The notes: generated from the sequence alone by a model not told the origin. Shown: positions 23,851 to 35,050, counted from the stretch's first letter. The stretch: 64,000 nt of DNA from Branchiostoma floridae (GCF_000003815.2 NC_049987.1:22249218-22313217), one strand, 5' to 3'. Translations and numbers: made by a program.

Positions 23851-26774
23851 AAGTAAGTTTTATTGCAAATTCATGCCCGTGGGCTAATTGCAGGTAACAT
23901 ACAAGATTCAAACAGTGTAAAATACAATATCACATGTGTCTAGTCTAAAACTAGTGAGAGCTGACTCTAGATCCTGGGTTATTGGGTTCGACTCCTTATT
24001 TGAAGACAGTGGAAGACGAAAGATCCCACCTTTTCTATTATGTGTGGGTTTTGTGATGTTAAAAGGAGGACTGTTTTCTTTTTATCATTGAATGTGAGAA
24101 AGTTTGGATGGAATTTGATGGCCTCTTTGAACAGCTCTTTTCTTTCTTGGTTATAGAGAGGGCAGTTTGACATGAAATGTGTTTCGTCTTCCACCACGTT
24201 TGACGTGCATTGTTTGCACGTTCTTTCACACACGGATAACCTCTTGTACCGTCCTCTCTCAATTTCGAGAGGATGGGCACTAATTCTAATTTTGCTGATT
24301 GCCGAGCGTAAATCAAAATTATCTAATTCTAAGTATTTTTCCATAGTATGTGCTGTTTTACAGGTCTTATAAAATCTTAGCTTACCAGTATCTATACTCA
24401 AGTTATGACGAGAGGTTTGGATAAACATATCAGAGATTCTAGATCTTATCATTGTACATATAGATCTGATATCACTAAGTGAGTTACATGAATAGAAAAG
24501 GTAGGAGTGGCCACTACCATCTAAAATTTCTTTCACCCGTTGTAACAAGGTTCTTCTGCGACTATTAGAAATAGAATTATGTTGATACAAAAGGGCATCA
24601 GCTTGTAATAAATGTCTATGAGGATCCATTTGTAATAATCGTAGCCAGTAACGAATAACACGCACAGATATATCTAAGTCTAAAGGAAATCTGCCAAGCT
24701 CCGCTCTGGATGCTAAATTACTACAATTTCTAGGAACTCCAAGTATATTCTTACAAAAACGGTGATGAGAAATTTCAATTGGGGAGTTGTCATTAATAGA
24801 CTCTGTGCCCCAAATTTCACACCCATATAGGAGAATCGGCTTTATACAGGAATCAAATATTTTTAACAAGCACTTTGGCGAGACAGATGAGCGAATGAGA
24901 GATTTCAAACTATACATAGCTTTACGAGATTTGAGTGAAAGTTGTTTTTTGGTCAGGGAGAAGCTTCCTGACGATGTAATAGTCAGGCCTAGATAGCAGT
25001 AAGAATGTACTACGTCCAGAGTGTCTTGATCAAATACAAATGTTTGGTTTCGGAAGGATCGGCCAGATTTGTTGAAAATCATAACTTTAGTTTTCTTAAG
25101 ATTAACTTGGAGTTTCCATTTCTTGCAGAAGGCACTTAATCTATTGAGCGCGCATTGCAACCCTTTGTCTGATTCAGAAAGTATAACCACATCGTCTGCA
25201 TATAACAAGCACGATACAAGTAAATTATGTAGGGAAGGTGGTTCACATTCGGCATTATCAAGAACATGAACGAGGTCATTAATGAATAAGTTGAACAATG
25301 TAGGGCTTAGATTGCAGCCTTGTCTAACGCCTTTTTTGGTTACAAATGGAGGCGTTAGACCGGACTCGGTTTTTACACACGTCTGGGGTTTAGTGTACAT
25401 ACATTTAACTAGCTTGTAAAAGTTACCCCCTATTCCCGAGTTTAGCAGTTTAAAACGAAGACCCTCTCTCCAAACGGAGTCGAAGGCTTTTTTAAAATCG
25501 ATAAAACATGAATAAATGCGTTTGTTTTCGGAAAGGTGTTTACTTAACAAGGAGTCCAGGACAAATAAGTTATCGTTCGTGCCAAATTCTTTTCTAAAGC
25601 CGGCTTGGTTTGGGGAGATTAGATTATTTTCGTCGAGAAATGTGGTTAGGCGCGTGTTTAGTATTGATGTAAATAGCTTGGCAAGGCAACTAGTGACTGA
25701 AATTCCTCTGTAGTTGCCAGGGTCGTCTTTTGCCCCGCCTTTATGAATAGCAACAATGTGGCTGGTACACCAGTCTTGGGGAAAGTAACCGGAAGATAAG
25801 AATAAGTTAAAAAGTTTTGTTAGCGGTTCTAAGAGAATATGTGACGAACATTTTAACATCTCATTACGAATGAGGTCACCACCTGAAGCTTTCCCGTTTT
25901 TCAGGTTAGAGATAGCTTGTTTAATTTCGTCTTTTTTAATTGGTTCATTCAATGAATTGCAATGTGTATTTTGAAGCATGTCTTCTAGATTCAATAGATC
26001 TCTTTGTATTTGAATTTCAAAAGCATTAGGTAATTTAGGCAGGTTAGTGGTGGAATCCTCGCCGTAAAGGCTACTAAAATGGGAATGAAGACTTTCGTCG
26101 GAGATTATTTCATGGTTGTGTGTTTGATCTTTAGATTTGTATTCTTTTAGTAATGACCAAAATGCTGAAGGGTTGGCCCCCGAGAACGAGTTCAGTTGGT
26201 TTAAGATATTGTTTTTGTATTCTTTCTTTGTTCTGCGGATAAGTCTAATGTACTGTTTTTTCTGGATAAAGTAGGAGCCTCTTATATGAGGGTCTCTGGG
26301 ATTTTTAGATAGTAATTTGCAGATATTTTGTAGTTTGATTTTAGCTGAAGCGCAAGTCTGGTTAAACCATTTTTTCTTATTTAGTTGTTTTGGGCAGCGC
26401 TGTCTTTTTGCTATGGTGCAGCGTATGGACAGGGACTTTTGACCGGCTTCCTGCATTGGCGTGACAAAGTCATGAAGTGCTAGCTCTAATGACTCTGGAG
26501 TTGGTTCGTAGCTTTTGCGAATGAAAGAACTCATGCTAGATGAAAATGATCTCGAATTAAGCGTTTCCATAAATTTTTCCTTTGAATCAGTGCTCCAGAC
26601 AAATTTGCGGTAAGGACTGGTTCTGAGTTTAGTTTTCTTCTTTTGGTAAGCTAAGGGGGTTCCTTCTATGATTAGAGAAAGTTTGCAGTGGTCGGATAAT
26701 GGTGATAGTGAATGTACATGGAAGAAGGGAGCTTTGCGGAGAACAATAGATTCACTCGGATTGAATAGGAGATA
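23851..26774 (-). mobile_element. 5'-truncated APE-type LINE
   Basis: The element runs on the minus strand from a break inside the endonuclease at about 26,774 through the full reverse-transcriptase region to a 3' UTR ending near 23,851 (GCAATAAAACTTACTT). In-frame stops lie immediately upstream of 26,774, marking the truncation. No clear target-site duplication is visible. The 3' terminus matches the tail fragment at 19,747. This is the longest recognisable transposon in the window. Confidence 0.9.
23979..26774 (-). CDS. LINE ORF2-type endonuclease (C-terminal end) / reverse transcriptase
   Basis: Encodes the retrotransposon polyprotein that nicks target DNA and copies the element RNA. The frame stays open upstream of the first ATG (26,570) to 26,774. 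That extension reads as the end of an APE-like endonuclease, with the LSPLSDHCKL motif (SDH is the catalytic His/Asp signature). Counting from the ATG (863 residues), reverse-transcriptase blocks follow: NYRGIS about 287-292, FIDFKKAFD 356-364, GVRQGC 414-419, LLYADD 455-460 with the catalytic aspartates. A C-terminal CCHC-type knuckle lies at C785-x2-C788...H798-x4-C803. No internal stop or frameshift was noticed, so the copy is relatively young, but loss of most of the endonuclease makes it non-autonomous. The clade is not assigned. Confidence 0.93.
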   Translation of the reverse strand, partial: YLLFNPSESIVLRKAPFFHVHSLSPLSDHCKLSLIIEGTPLAYQKKKTKLRTSPYRKFVWSTDSKEKFMETLNSRSFSSSMSSFIRKSYEPTPESLELALHDFVTPMQEAGQKSLSIRCTIAKRQRCPKQLNKKKWFNQTCASAKIKLQNICKLLSKNPRDPHIRGSYFIQKKQYIRLIRRTKKEYKNNILNQLNSFSGANPSAFWSLLKEYKSKDQTHNHEIISDESLHSHFSSLYGEDSTTNLPKLPNAFEIQIQRDLLNLEDMLQNTHCNSLNEPIKKDEIKQAISNLKNGKASGGDLIRNEMLKCSSHILLEPLTKLFNLFLSSGYFPQDWCTSHIVAIHKGGAKDDPGNYRGISVTSCLAKLFTSILNTRLTTFLDENNLISPNQAGFRKEFGTNDNLFVLDSLLSKHLSENKRIYSCFIDFKKAFDSVWREGLRFKLLNSGIGGNFYKLVKCMYTKPQTCVKTESGLTPPFVTKKGVRQGCNLSPTLFNLFINDLVHVLDNAECEPPSLHNLLVSCLLYADDVVILSESDKGLQCALNRLSAFCKKWKLQVNLKKTKVMIFNKSGRSFRNQTFVFDQDTLDVVHSYCYLGLTITSSGSFSLTKKQLSLKSRKAMYSLKSLIRSSVSPKCLLKIFDSCIKPILLYGCEIWGTESINDNSPIEISHHRFCKNILGVPRNCSNLASRAELGRFPLDLDISVRVIRYWLRLLQMDPHRHLLQADALLYQHNSISNSRRRTLLQRVKEILDGSGHSYLFYSCNSLSDIRSICTMIRSRISDMFIQTSRHNLSIDTGKLRFYKTCKTAHTMEKYLELDNFDLRSAISKIRISAHPLEIERGRYKRLSVCERTCKQCTSNVVEDETHFMSNCPLYNQERKELFKEAIKFHPNFLTFNDKKKTVLLLTSQNPHIIEKVGSFVFHCLQIRSRTQ

Positions 26775-27749
26775 CTAAAAGCTTCAGACGAGACAAGCTT
26801 CCTCATCGCCCACGTTGTGTTCAAGCCAAAGGCGGTCATACGTTTTCGGCGTTGGTTTAAGTAAAAGGTGCTCTAGCATATGACATATGGTCTCCATATA
26901 CCGAGTGAGTCATTCACCTGAGTCATCTCCTCCCTTCTAGGTTCACTAATAGATGTATCGGGTTTTCAGGCAATCTTCCATCGGCCAGGGAAGGCTATAT
27001 ATTGAGGAGAAGGGTTCTATAAGATCGTCCGTAGGCGGATGCATTTATGTAGTAGGAAGAATGAGCTAGCGGGCATCTGCTGGAGAGCGCCATGCCTCAC
27101 GGGCATGCTCTACAGGGTTCTATCTGATAGCACGGCATAAAACTGTCGGCAGGCACGAGACGTATCGGTTCCTTGGCGTGATAGAGACGAGCGCGAGGCA
27201 ACACTGCGCTACGTGACCCCATGATTATCAGCACACTGCGTCTAATGTGGTTTAAGTTGGGTAGTTTTCCGAGGCAACAGAATTTCGTTAGCATGAAAGT
27301 TCATCTGTGTTGGTAGAATACATTATGGAAAGTTGCTAACGTTAACACGTTAATTCCGTCGACTTTCTGACACGTATGACCCCCTCCTGCAAAAGTGGCG
27401 TGTTTCGGTCTTTGAAGTTGTCTCCGACAGGCTTCCATCGAATTATTCGAACGCAACTTCGAGTGCGCCGCGTGCACAGCCATTGGAAATTTAGATACCG
27501 GACTCATGGTCAGACGTTGGAATTGATGTTACATTTTTTCGTTAGAGGACACCAACTCAGCTTTTGACACATTTGGCAACGAAATATATTTTTTTCGTGT
27601 GGGCATGACATAGATGAAATGCAACACAGTATGCCCCACCATTACCCTCGGCCCTAGCCCTCCCACGTTCGGCCCGGAACCTCGGGTGATACACCGTGTT
27701 GTATTCAATCTATCTAACACTCGTGGTTATGAATACACATAGGATATAT
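26775..27749. other. No gene recognised
   Basis: Sequence upstream of the LINE break. Short frames on both strands show no domain. Confidence 0.35.
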
Positions 27750-28236
27750 CACACTGTCAAGTTTACCGTAGGCATTAGAAATCTTGCTCTCTCTGTCATA
27801 TTTCAACAGACGTACAGGTGCTTTGATCCGTATTCCCGCGCACCCAGCAACGCGACTGCACGCCCTCATGTGACGCCTGTGATTATGTGTGGGAACCTTG
27901 CTGCTGAGAGATTGCAGAGCCTTGTTTGTTGTAGAGGGTTGATCTACAAGACAGATTGATATTTTCCCATCTTAGATGCTGTGTGTTTGTGAAAAGTCAA
28001 GTTGTCCCGTGGCAGCAGAAATCTTGCTCTCCCTGTCATATTTAAACAGACTTATAGGTCCTTTGCTTCCTAGAGCCCGCGTACCTTCGTAGCAACACGA
28101 CTGCACGCCCTCATGTGACGCCTGTGATTATGTGTGGGAACCTTGCTGCTGAGAGATCGTAGAGCCTTGTTTGTTGTAGAGGGTTGATCTACAAGACAGG
28201 TTGATATTTTCCCTTCTTAGATGCTGTGTGTTTTGT
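27750..28236. repeat. Tandem duplication, unit about 240 bp
   Basis: Copies from about 27,761 and 28,001 share AGAAATCTTGCTCTC, GACTGCACGCCCTCATGTGA, CGCCTGTGATTATGTGTGGG and GTAGAGGGTTGATCTACAAG. Long stretches are identical, so the duplication is fairly recent. Confidence 0.92.
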
Positions 28237-28568
28237 GATGCGGCTCTGTGGCTTAGCCTAAACCCTGTGACGGTAAGTACATAGTGGATAACCCCGATAA
28301 GAGTTGGTAGTTTTCCCAGGCCAAAAGAAGTTTCTTTCTCTGTGTGTGCGTGTGGCTTCCTGTCAATGTCTGCAGCCATTATCGTAAACTTAGAGCCAGG
28401 GTTCCGTCGTCATGGCGGTGTTTAGGATCTAATTCTTATCCCAATCAATGGTTACAGCACGTCATTGGAAACCCCCAAATTACCTCAAGGAACATTTGAC
28501 GGAAAATTTAACACCTATTTTTCTTCTTATCGATGCAATAAAAACCGACCGCCCTCGCCAATTTGGTT

Positions 28569-29158
28569 CCAGGCCAGGCCGTTTGATGCCTGCAGTGCTT
28601 GAAGCTGCCCGCCTGAGAAGCGGCTGGTTGCTGAGCTTGGCGTGGCGAGAAGAGGCAATCTCGCGCAATCCCACGAGATAATGTAGGTGAATCCTTCCCT
28701 GCCTGCTTTAATCTATGACATACGTGGTGAGTGTAGGCGAAGGGATGCACTTTGAACTGCAGGCCGTATGTTTCCTGCAATTCTTGAAGCTGCCCGCTTG
28801 AAAATCGTCTAGTTGTTGTGCTTGGCGTGGCGAGAAGAGGCAATATCTCGCTCGATCCCACGAGATAATGTAGGTGAATCCTTCCCTGCCTGCTTTAATC
28901 TATGACATACGGGGCGGGTCTAGGCGAAGGGGTGCACTTTGAACTGAAGGCCGTATGTTGCCTGCAATTCTTGAAGCTGCCCGCTTGAAAATCGTCTAGT
29001 TGTTGTAGTTGGCGTGGCAAGAAGAAGCAATCTCGCTCGATCCCGCGAGATAATGTAGTTGAATCCTTCCCTGCCTGCTTTAATCTATGACATACGGGGC
29101 GGGTCTAGGCGAAGGGATGCACTTTGAACTGAAGGCCGTATGTTGCCTGCGGTATCTC
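28569..29158. repeat. Tandem repeat, unit about 188 bp, about 3.2 copies
   Basis: GAAGCTGCCCGC occurs at about 28,600, 28,787 and 28,975. Each unit carries TTGGCGTGGCGAGAAGA, CACGAGATAATGTAGGTGAA and TGCCTGCTTTAATCTATGAC. Open frames of 64-117 residues arise on both strands because the repeat lacks stops in some frames; none has a domain. Confidence 0.9.
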
Positions 29159-29159
29159 C

Positions 29160-29900
29160 ATCCATCTTCGCCGCCGCCTCATCATGATGCTTCTAACATC
29201 TACCGTGTCGACATGGGGCACATCAATAACGCTAATGGTGCTTCCACAATCTCCGTATCAAAACAGAGATTCCGCCGACTTAAGGCGCCGTGTGATACGG
29301 TTTTAAAAACGAGAACACGTAAGACATGAAAGTTTCATGCATGCAGGTCTGTTTTCGCCCCGCGTCAGAACGACGTAAAGTTGATGCTATCGTTGCCGGC
29401 TTTCAAGATGTGAATAGAAATGTTTGTAGCCGATAGCTGGTACATCTTCATCGCCAGGAGGCTTAACGCGAAGATGGAAGATTAAACCCGAAGTGCCGCG
29501 AGTCAATTTAAAAATGTATTGAGCTGAAAAGAAAACGCGGAGTAGAAAGCCTGTGGGCTGGGTCAGAAGTCAGGAATGTGCTTATAGTGTTCTTTCAGGA
29601 AGTTGCACGGATTAGTTTTCGTTTCACCCTGAGGCGGCCGTGCAGCGACGTGTGATTGCTCCGGGCTCCCGCTTGACGGATGCGAGTTTCTCTTTTATGA
29701 AGAACAATATAATATAACAGAAACCGATCGCATTGAAAGTCTCCGGGTGTGATGGGAAGCGATATATTACCTCACCTGACGTCTAAACGATTGTTCTGAT
29801 CCATCGACTCTGCAGAGAATGATGTAACGGTTATATATCACTATCCTGTCACCTACAACGAGAGCGTGTAGTATAGAATGAAAATTTTTAGAATCAACCT
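29160..29900. other. Unique sequence, possible conserved non-coding region
   Basis: No repeat structure seen and balanced base composition, which is unusual for this window. There is no exon with good splice sites. GAACAATATAATATAACAG near 29,702 is SOX-like, but this is weak. Confidence 0.25.
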
Positions 29901-29904
29901 GGCG

Positions 29905-30060
29905 TCAGGTGTGGCGTATCTGGTAGAGCGTTCGGATCGGAATCTTTAGGTCCCCCGTCCGCCTCGGAATCAAGAAGTCCCGAGTTCGATACCTTTACCT
30001 TCTGTCTGTACAGTGTATGTGGCACTGTTGATATATAACTTACTAACTTCAGTGCAGAGC
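29905..30060 (+). mobile_element. tRNA-derived SINE head
   Basis: TGGCGTATCTGGTAGAGCG (A-box area, 29,912) and CCGAGTTCGATACC (B-box, about 29,980). The spacer GGATCGGAATC followed by CAAGA is shared with the head at 60,588. The region between the boxes is longer than in a tRNA. Confidence 0.65.
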
Positions 30061-30119
30061 CACATTGTCCTCGTCTAACCAAGTTTGTACTGAACAGTAC
30101 AAGCTGTATATCCCTACTG

Positions 30120-30415
30120 ATTTATTTGATTCACTCACACCGGGAAGATCCCAGCTTTTATAAATACGATGGGTTCTTTTACGTGCTTAAGATGTTGCTC
30201 TCCTCAAACACAGGACCTCCATTTAGCATCCTATCAAAAGAACGTCCCTAACAAAAACTATGAAAACCCATTTACACCTGTGTAAAATAAGGAAGTCAGT
30301 AAAGACTAAAGTGCCTTTCCAAAGGACACAGGGCCAGTGGTATTCCAGGGGACTCGGACCCGGGACCACTAGGTTGTGGGCCAAACACCCTAACCATTAC
30401 ACCACCAGGACGCCA
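30120..30415 (-). mobile_element. Nearly complete tRNA-derived SINE
   Basis: On the minus strand the head reads TGGTGTAATGGTTAGGG (A box) and GGTCCCGGGTCCGAGTCC (B box), then GGAAAGGCACTTTA, TTTACACAGGTGTAAATGGG, GGAGGTCCTGTGTTTGAGGA, GCACGTAAAAGAACCC and a TGTGAGTGAATCAAA end. The last phrase also occurs alone at about 32,882. It is the best-preserved member of the family seen at 9,235 and 21,465. The B-box pattern and body exclude a functional tRNA gene. Confidence 0.85.
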
Positions 30416-30424
30416 CGCCGATAC

Positions 30425-31015
30425 GCCATTGATAGAAGCAACAATACATGAAACTTGGCGGTATTGTTGAGATGTCTGCGGTACTGACAATTGAACTGTG
30501 AACAACGAAGGAACAATACTTCACTGTAGGCATCACAGAAGACAAAAGGTTGTAGGATACACCAGTATATGAGACAGTGGCAGTAGTAGCAAGTAAGCCT
30601 AGTACAGCGCACAGTAATGGTGTCAAGATGTTTGACATGACAAAGACGTCTATACGTCTATCTACGAAGGAAAGAGACTTCACTTTAGGCATCAAAGTAC
30701 ACATGTCAAACATTTGCATGACACCAGTATTTGAGACAGTGACAGCAGTAGCAACTAATCCTGGTAAGCACGAACAGCGCACGGAAAAAATGTTGAGATG
30801 TTTAACATGACGATATGGCGATACCCAGCTCTTACGTGTATCAACAAAGAAACAAGACCTCACTTTAGGCATCAAAGAAGACCACCAGTTTATGAGAGAA
30901 TGACAGCAACATCTGGTAATCCTAGTAAGCACAAACAGCGCACGTTAACAGTGTTGAGATGCTTGACATGACAAGGACGTACTGCAGCTCTTACGTCAGA
31001 AGAAAGAAGACTTTA
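30425..31015. repeat. Tandem repeat, unit about 165 bp, about 3.5 copies
   Basis: GTGTTGAGATG(C/T)TTGACATGAC variants occur at about 30,620, 30,790 and 30,951. Each unit carries ACTTTAGGCATCA(A/C)AG, ACCAGTAT(A/T)TGAGACAGTG and GCACAAACAGCGCACG-like phrases. The 180-residue minus-strand frame is a repeat shadow. Confidence 0.88.
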
Positions 31016-31149
31016 CGACAGCCCGGTGGGCTAACACAAAGGCGTGTGCCGAGATGAGCGCACGGAGGCGGAAGGGCGCAGATACGGGCTGTCAGCCGGC
31101 CCGTGAATTATGTGAAGGCCACCACGGCTTATCGACCCAAGCTCGGTCT

Positions 31150-31615
31150 GACAAACACCCCCTCGCGTCACGATGTAACAAAAACAGGGTGTAGGGGGCC
31201 TTGCCTGCTGGCTACGTGTTCTGACCATCAGTCTCTCCTTCCAGACAGTACGCTAGATACTACAGCTGTAGTCGGGACTACGGAGAGCAAAGTGGCATTA
31301 CAAGGTGGTCTTACAACCGCCCCCTCGTGTCACTATGTAACGGAAACACGGGGTGTAGGGGGCCTTGCCTACTGGCTACGTGTTCTGACCATCAGTCTCT
31401 CCTTGTCGACAGTACGCTAGATACTGCAGCTGTAGTGGGATCTGCAGATAGAGAGTGGTATTATAATTACAACGCTTTCGCGTCATGATGTAACGGAAAA
31501 CAGGGCGTAGGAGGCCTTGACGTGTCCTAGCAATCAGTCGTTTCTTCCCCCGACGTTAAGCTAGACACTGCAGCTATAGCAGGGACTACGTACAGAGAGT
31601 AATGTGGCATTTCCT
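31150..31615. repeat. Tandem repeat, unit about 155-165 bp, 3 copies
   Basis: Copies at about 31,158, 31,320 and 31,472 share TCACGATGTAAC variants, GGGTGTAGGGGGCCTTGCC, GTTCTGACCATCAGTCTCTC and GCTAGATACTGCAGCTGTAG. The first two are close and the third diverged. Confidence 0.9.
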
Positions 31616-31699
31616 CGCTCCATGTGTCCATTGGGAGGGTAAGGCACGCCTACGGTATGCTGGTGTAGATACTACAGATGTAGTCAGTACCGTAGAGAG

Positions 31700-32017
31700 T
31701 AAGGCCTACGCCACGTTTTCAAACCGGGGTCCTGCCGGGAAGCTTCTAGGAACGAAAAGTATGACATAAATTTAAAAGACACCAAACTACACAAGACGTA
31801 AAGAGAATAGTCGTGGGAATTATTTGTGTGGGTAAGTCACGCCTACGGTATGCTGGTGTAGAACGAAAAATATGATTTTAAAGACATTAAACTACACAAG
31901 ACGTAAAGAGAATGGTCGTTGGCATTAATTGTGTATAATTTTACGTATACAGCTCTATTTTTCGTTTACACCAACAGCCCGACCGGGCCCCGGTTTGGAA
32001 ATGTGACGTTAGCCTTA
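31700..32017. mobile_element. GC-rich foldback (family E), copy 1
   Basis: Left TIR TAAGGCCTACGCCACG then CAAACCGGGGTCC. Right TIR, inverted, TAAGGCTAACGTCACA then CAAACCGGGGCCC. Arms about 40 bp. The interior includes a tandem duplication (ACTACACAAGACGTAAAGAG twice, about 31,790 and 31,890) and the phrase TACGGTATGCTGGTGTAGA, which also occurs just left of the element. Non-coding. Confidence 0.8.
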
Positions 32018-32223
32018 GGCTTAGGTCCCATTTGCAAACCGGGCCCCGGCCGGGATGTTTGCGGAAACGGAAAATAAAAATGTTTAGCAATGAATATACA
32101 TAAAGTATGCCCATGACTAATTTTGTTTACGTTCTGTGTGTTTTGTTGCATTTTATAATATATATTCCATTTCCGAAAGCTACCTGGCCGGGCCCCGGGT
32201 TGGGAATTTGGACCTGAGCCTAA
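32015..32223. mobile_element. GC-rich foldback (family E), copy 2
   Basis: Starts TTAGGCTTAGGTCCC then CAAACCGGGCCCCGGCCGGG. Ends CGGGTTGGGAATTTGGACC, TGAGCCTAA. It shares its terminal TTA with copy 1, so the two abut. The subterminal GTTTGCGGAAACG matches the other copies. Confidence 0.85.
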
Positions 32224-32599
32224 CGTGGCATTTCCTCGCTCCATGTGTCCATGAGGAGGGTAAGTCACGCCTGATGCCGGGATGAAGTTCAGACCTTTGC
32301 TCGGTTGAACCCTTTAGCTCGGTGGCATTCGTTATCAATATGAAATCAGGCCGGGCCGGATAAGTGCGCAGAGGGGCGAGCAGGCCGCCTGATGAGGTCC
32401 TCTGTGTCAAAATCATGATTTTCTCTGCCCGAACTATCGCCGAGCCCAGATAGCACGATGATCCCCAATTTTCGCGCCGATCGTGCGCGGAATGGGATAT
32501 CTTGCCCATTAGTCAACGGATATGTGGTTGACTTGTTGGCCCTGTATTCTGTACATGGAGGTCCCTTGTTTGGAAGAGCCACACCTCAAGTACGTTAAG
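32224..32599. other. Unassigned; includes a repeat of the 31.6 kb phrase
   Basis: TGGCATTTCCTCGCTCCATG at 32,226 repeats 31,607-31,626, and GGAGGGTAAGTCACGCC follows in both. So the foldbacks were inserted into, or duplicated together with, this sequence. No gene. Confidence 0.5.
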
Positions 32600-32829
32600 A
32601 CCCCTGTCACATTTGGTGAAAATTGATCGGACGATGATTCTGCGACAATCGCCCGAGCCTCGCTTATTATAATAACTTTATTGCACAACAATTGTGCAAG
32701 GTACAAATTATGGCTTATATGTGACAGTGACGGGTTTCAGGTGAAAAATACGCGCAACCCTCTGTCGATCTTAAATATGGCCGATCTTCCATCGGTACGC
32801 CCGAAGATCGTGGATAATGTGACAGGGGT
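32600..32829. mobile_element. MITE (family F) with nested LINE tail
   Basis: Inverted termini ACCCCTGTCACATT and AATGTGACAGGGGT. The inner arms carry GATCGGACGATGATTC on the left and GATCTTCCATCGGTACG on the right. At 32,663-32,735 it is interrupted by AT-rich sequence resembling a minus-strand LINE 3' end (TTATTATAATAACTTTATTG followed by CACAACAATTGTGCAAG). Confidence 0.75.
32663..32735 (-). mobile_element. LINE 3' tail fragment nested in MITE F
   Basis: On the minus strand it ends CAATAAAGTTATTATAATAA, like the 3' end of the LINE fragment at 56,395 (CAATAAAGTTCTTATTATTA). Very short and non-coding. Confidence 0.6.
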
Positions 32830-33576
32830 ATGAACAACCCGCAAGCAACAATTATCGAAAAGAGTAAGGGTCCTTTCGCGGTGTGAGTGAATCAAACCTT
32901 ACAGTCTGGTCTTTGGGTTGGTATCATGATAAGGTGATAGTCAATTGTCATGCCAATCCTTCCACAAATGAGGTAAAACTAACTAACTAACCAACTAAAT
33001 ACATCTATTGCAATATTTACTTAAGTGTTCATTGAAAGGCATTTCGTACAACTTTGTGTGTTTCTTCATCATGTTCTGTAGTTTTTTTATATTTCTTTTG
33101 TATTTGCCATACCACAATTGTACAAATCAGTGTTATTCAGCTTGTTTTGTACATGCTGCGAGGCTGATTTTCTGAATAAAAGCATTATTAAACTATTAAA
33201 CTATTGTTTGCAGTATGTTGTCTTTTTTCGTATAGTATCTGTGAGGTGTTATCACTCGCTACATTTCAACATTGTATTGTATTGTATTGTATTGTATTGT
33301 ATTGTTTGCGCCTACGAGGAAATAACCCGAGTTGCGATGTGGAAGTTATGGCGGTTGTTTTTAGTGCGCTGCAGGTGAGTAAATCAGGTGGTGAGCCGCA
33401 CGCCGTGACAGCAGGCTATCTTTGATGCATTACGCCGCAATGCGTCTTAGCAGCGATAAAAATAATGATGATAAATGTGCTTCGAACACTGTAAAATCTT
33501 AAACAACGCGTTCAGCTCAGTCAAACTTGATATCAAAACAGACATCGTAAAAGCACACACTAGAAGAGTTGCCGTT
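32830..33576. other. AT-rich spacer; holds a pentanucleotide repeat
   Basis: Apart from the SINE-end-like phrase GTGTGAGTGAATCAAAC (about 32,881) and the (ATTGT)n array, nothing is recognised. Confidence 0.4.
33271..33305. repeat. (ATTGT)n microsatellite
   Basis: Seven perfect tandem pentamers. Confidence 0.98.
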
Positions 33577-33967
33577 TAGGCCATGTTGATTCTATTGTAT
33601 GGATGACATCCTCTTGGAACCTTAAAGCTGATGCGAGCGTGCTTATAGAAAAGTTGCTTTAATCATAAAACCTACGTGGTCAGGAAGGTTAAAAAATGAC
33701 AAAAGAAAGTATGGTGTACCGAACTGTAGATTAATTATTTTTGTTGTTTGTCACATCTTTGTCTTTGACTTGGGAATCGACTTTGGCATCGAACAACATT
33801 AAGTATAGGTTTTTCGACTTGTTTTTTTTCTTCAAATTTACGGCAACTGTTTGTATATTTTGCAATTGCGCAGTTTTCAATGTGGTTATATGTTTTATTT
33901 TTGCAAAATTTGACGAACATTGATGCGTGCGTGGATGTAGCCCATTTAATCGAAGCAACATGGCTTA
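33577..33967. mobile_element. Foldback/MITE (family C), copy 2
   Basis: Left TAGGCCATGTTGATTCTATT then GTATGGATGACATCCTC. The right end CGAAGCAACATGGCTTA is the inverse. It shares TGGTCAGGAAGGTT and CACATCTT(C/T)(T/G)TTGAC interior phrases with the copy at 22,503, in the same orientation. Confidence 0.85.
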
Positions 33968-35050
33968 AAGACAGAACAGGAAGAAAAGTGCTTGTGCTGT
34001 CAATACCTGATCCCTACCATTACTGTTTTATCAGGAAAAGTTTGCATAGACAAACTTTTTGTGATTTTTATGCCACATATCTGCGGTTAAGCCGTTCAAT
34101 GGCTCTTTCTCCAAACAAAACTTTTAGATGGACTTTCGTCCCTCCTAACAAACATTGAGAGTATTTATCTTCCGTTATACCTTATATAACTTGAATTGGC
34201 TCAGGCACTGAGTTTTTTCAGCAGAAGGCGTCTAGTTTTGCTTTGTATTTTTCATATCACTGAGCGGAGTGACAGGGTCCCCTGTGGGGACCATGTGCTT
34301 TTCTCCCGCTTACATTTAATGGATGATACATCAGAGGTACTTGATATAATTACATACTGTCCTTGTGTTTTCACACACTTGAAATGTACTTAATGATATA
34401 GGAATGCAAATTTACCCCTCACAGAGTTCTGTGCGATATTTTCACTTACAATCTCTTTATTAAACGGTATTAAAATCGATTACAATCGCCTACATTTACC
34501 ACCAAAGCGTGTCTTAACTTGACACTTTTTTCTCATCATTGATAAAGTGTCAAAACAAGTTAACAACGGTACTGTTAATATAAAACCAGCTAATTTTCAC
34601 CACCGCCTGTTATTTTGCCATATTTAGCATAGGTTGCTGAGTATGACAGATTGTACACTGGTGTTCACTCCGCTACAGTCACCTGTTATTCTCTAATTCT
34701 CGGCTACTGTAGATTGCGAGGTGTGTTGATAGTGATACTGCAGAGATGATAATGGAGTTTCTCACTTATGTCGCTACTTCATTATTTCAGGCGTCCCCGC
34801 GGACCCTTTCCTTGTTCCGGAGTCGCAGTTGGGGCGGATTCTGCATGCAAGCGGGAATCCGTGATTATTCAGGCGCACGGGCTGTTGCATCCCGTCTTAA
34901 CGAGGTCTTGCTGAGGAGCTGTTTGGAGGAGAGGAGGTTGGACTGCCACGGTCGTCTTTGCTGGAGAAATCCCGGGTATCACATGCAGGAGGTTTGCTCA
35001 CATCAAAGACGGGGCTCTTCAGCATCCTCGGATTGTACCACCGACATGCC
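33968..35050. other. Upstream region of the signal-peptide exon
   Basis: Contains an AT-rich hairpin (TTAACTTGACAC with GTGTCAAAACAAGTTAA, 34,512-34,564). The GC-rich open segment after 34,790 is preceded by an acceptor-like CATTATTTCAG; its frame (to 35,078) has no recognised domain. It could be an upstream untranslated exon. Confidence 0.3.

Noticed and set aside
29905-30000. tRNA gene
   Set aside because: A and B boxes are present but the spacing is too long, no cloverleaf can be drawn, and the sequence recurs as a SINE head.
30350-30415. tRNA gene on the minus strand
   Set aside because: Good A and B boxes, but it continues directly into a SINE body shared with other copies.
30390-30932. 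180-residue minus-strand frame with repeated hydrophobic segments
   Set aside because: It follows the roughly 165-bp tandem repeat and a SINE head; the apparent internal repeats are the DNA repeat.
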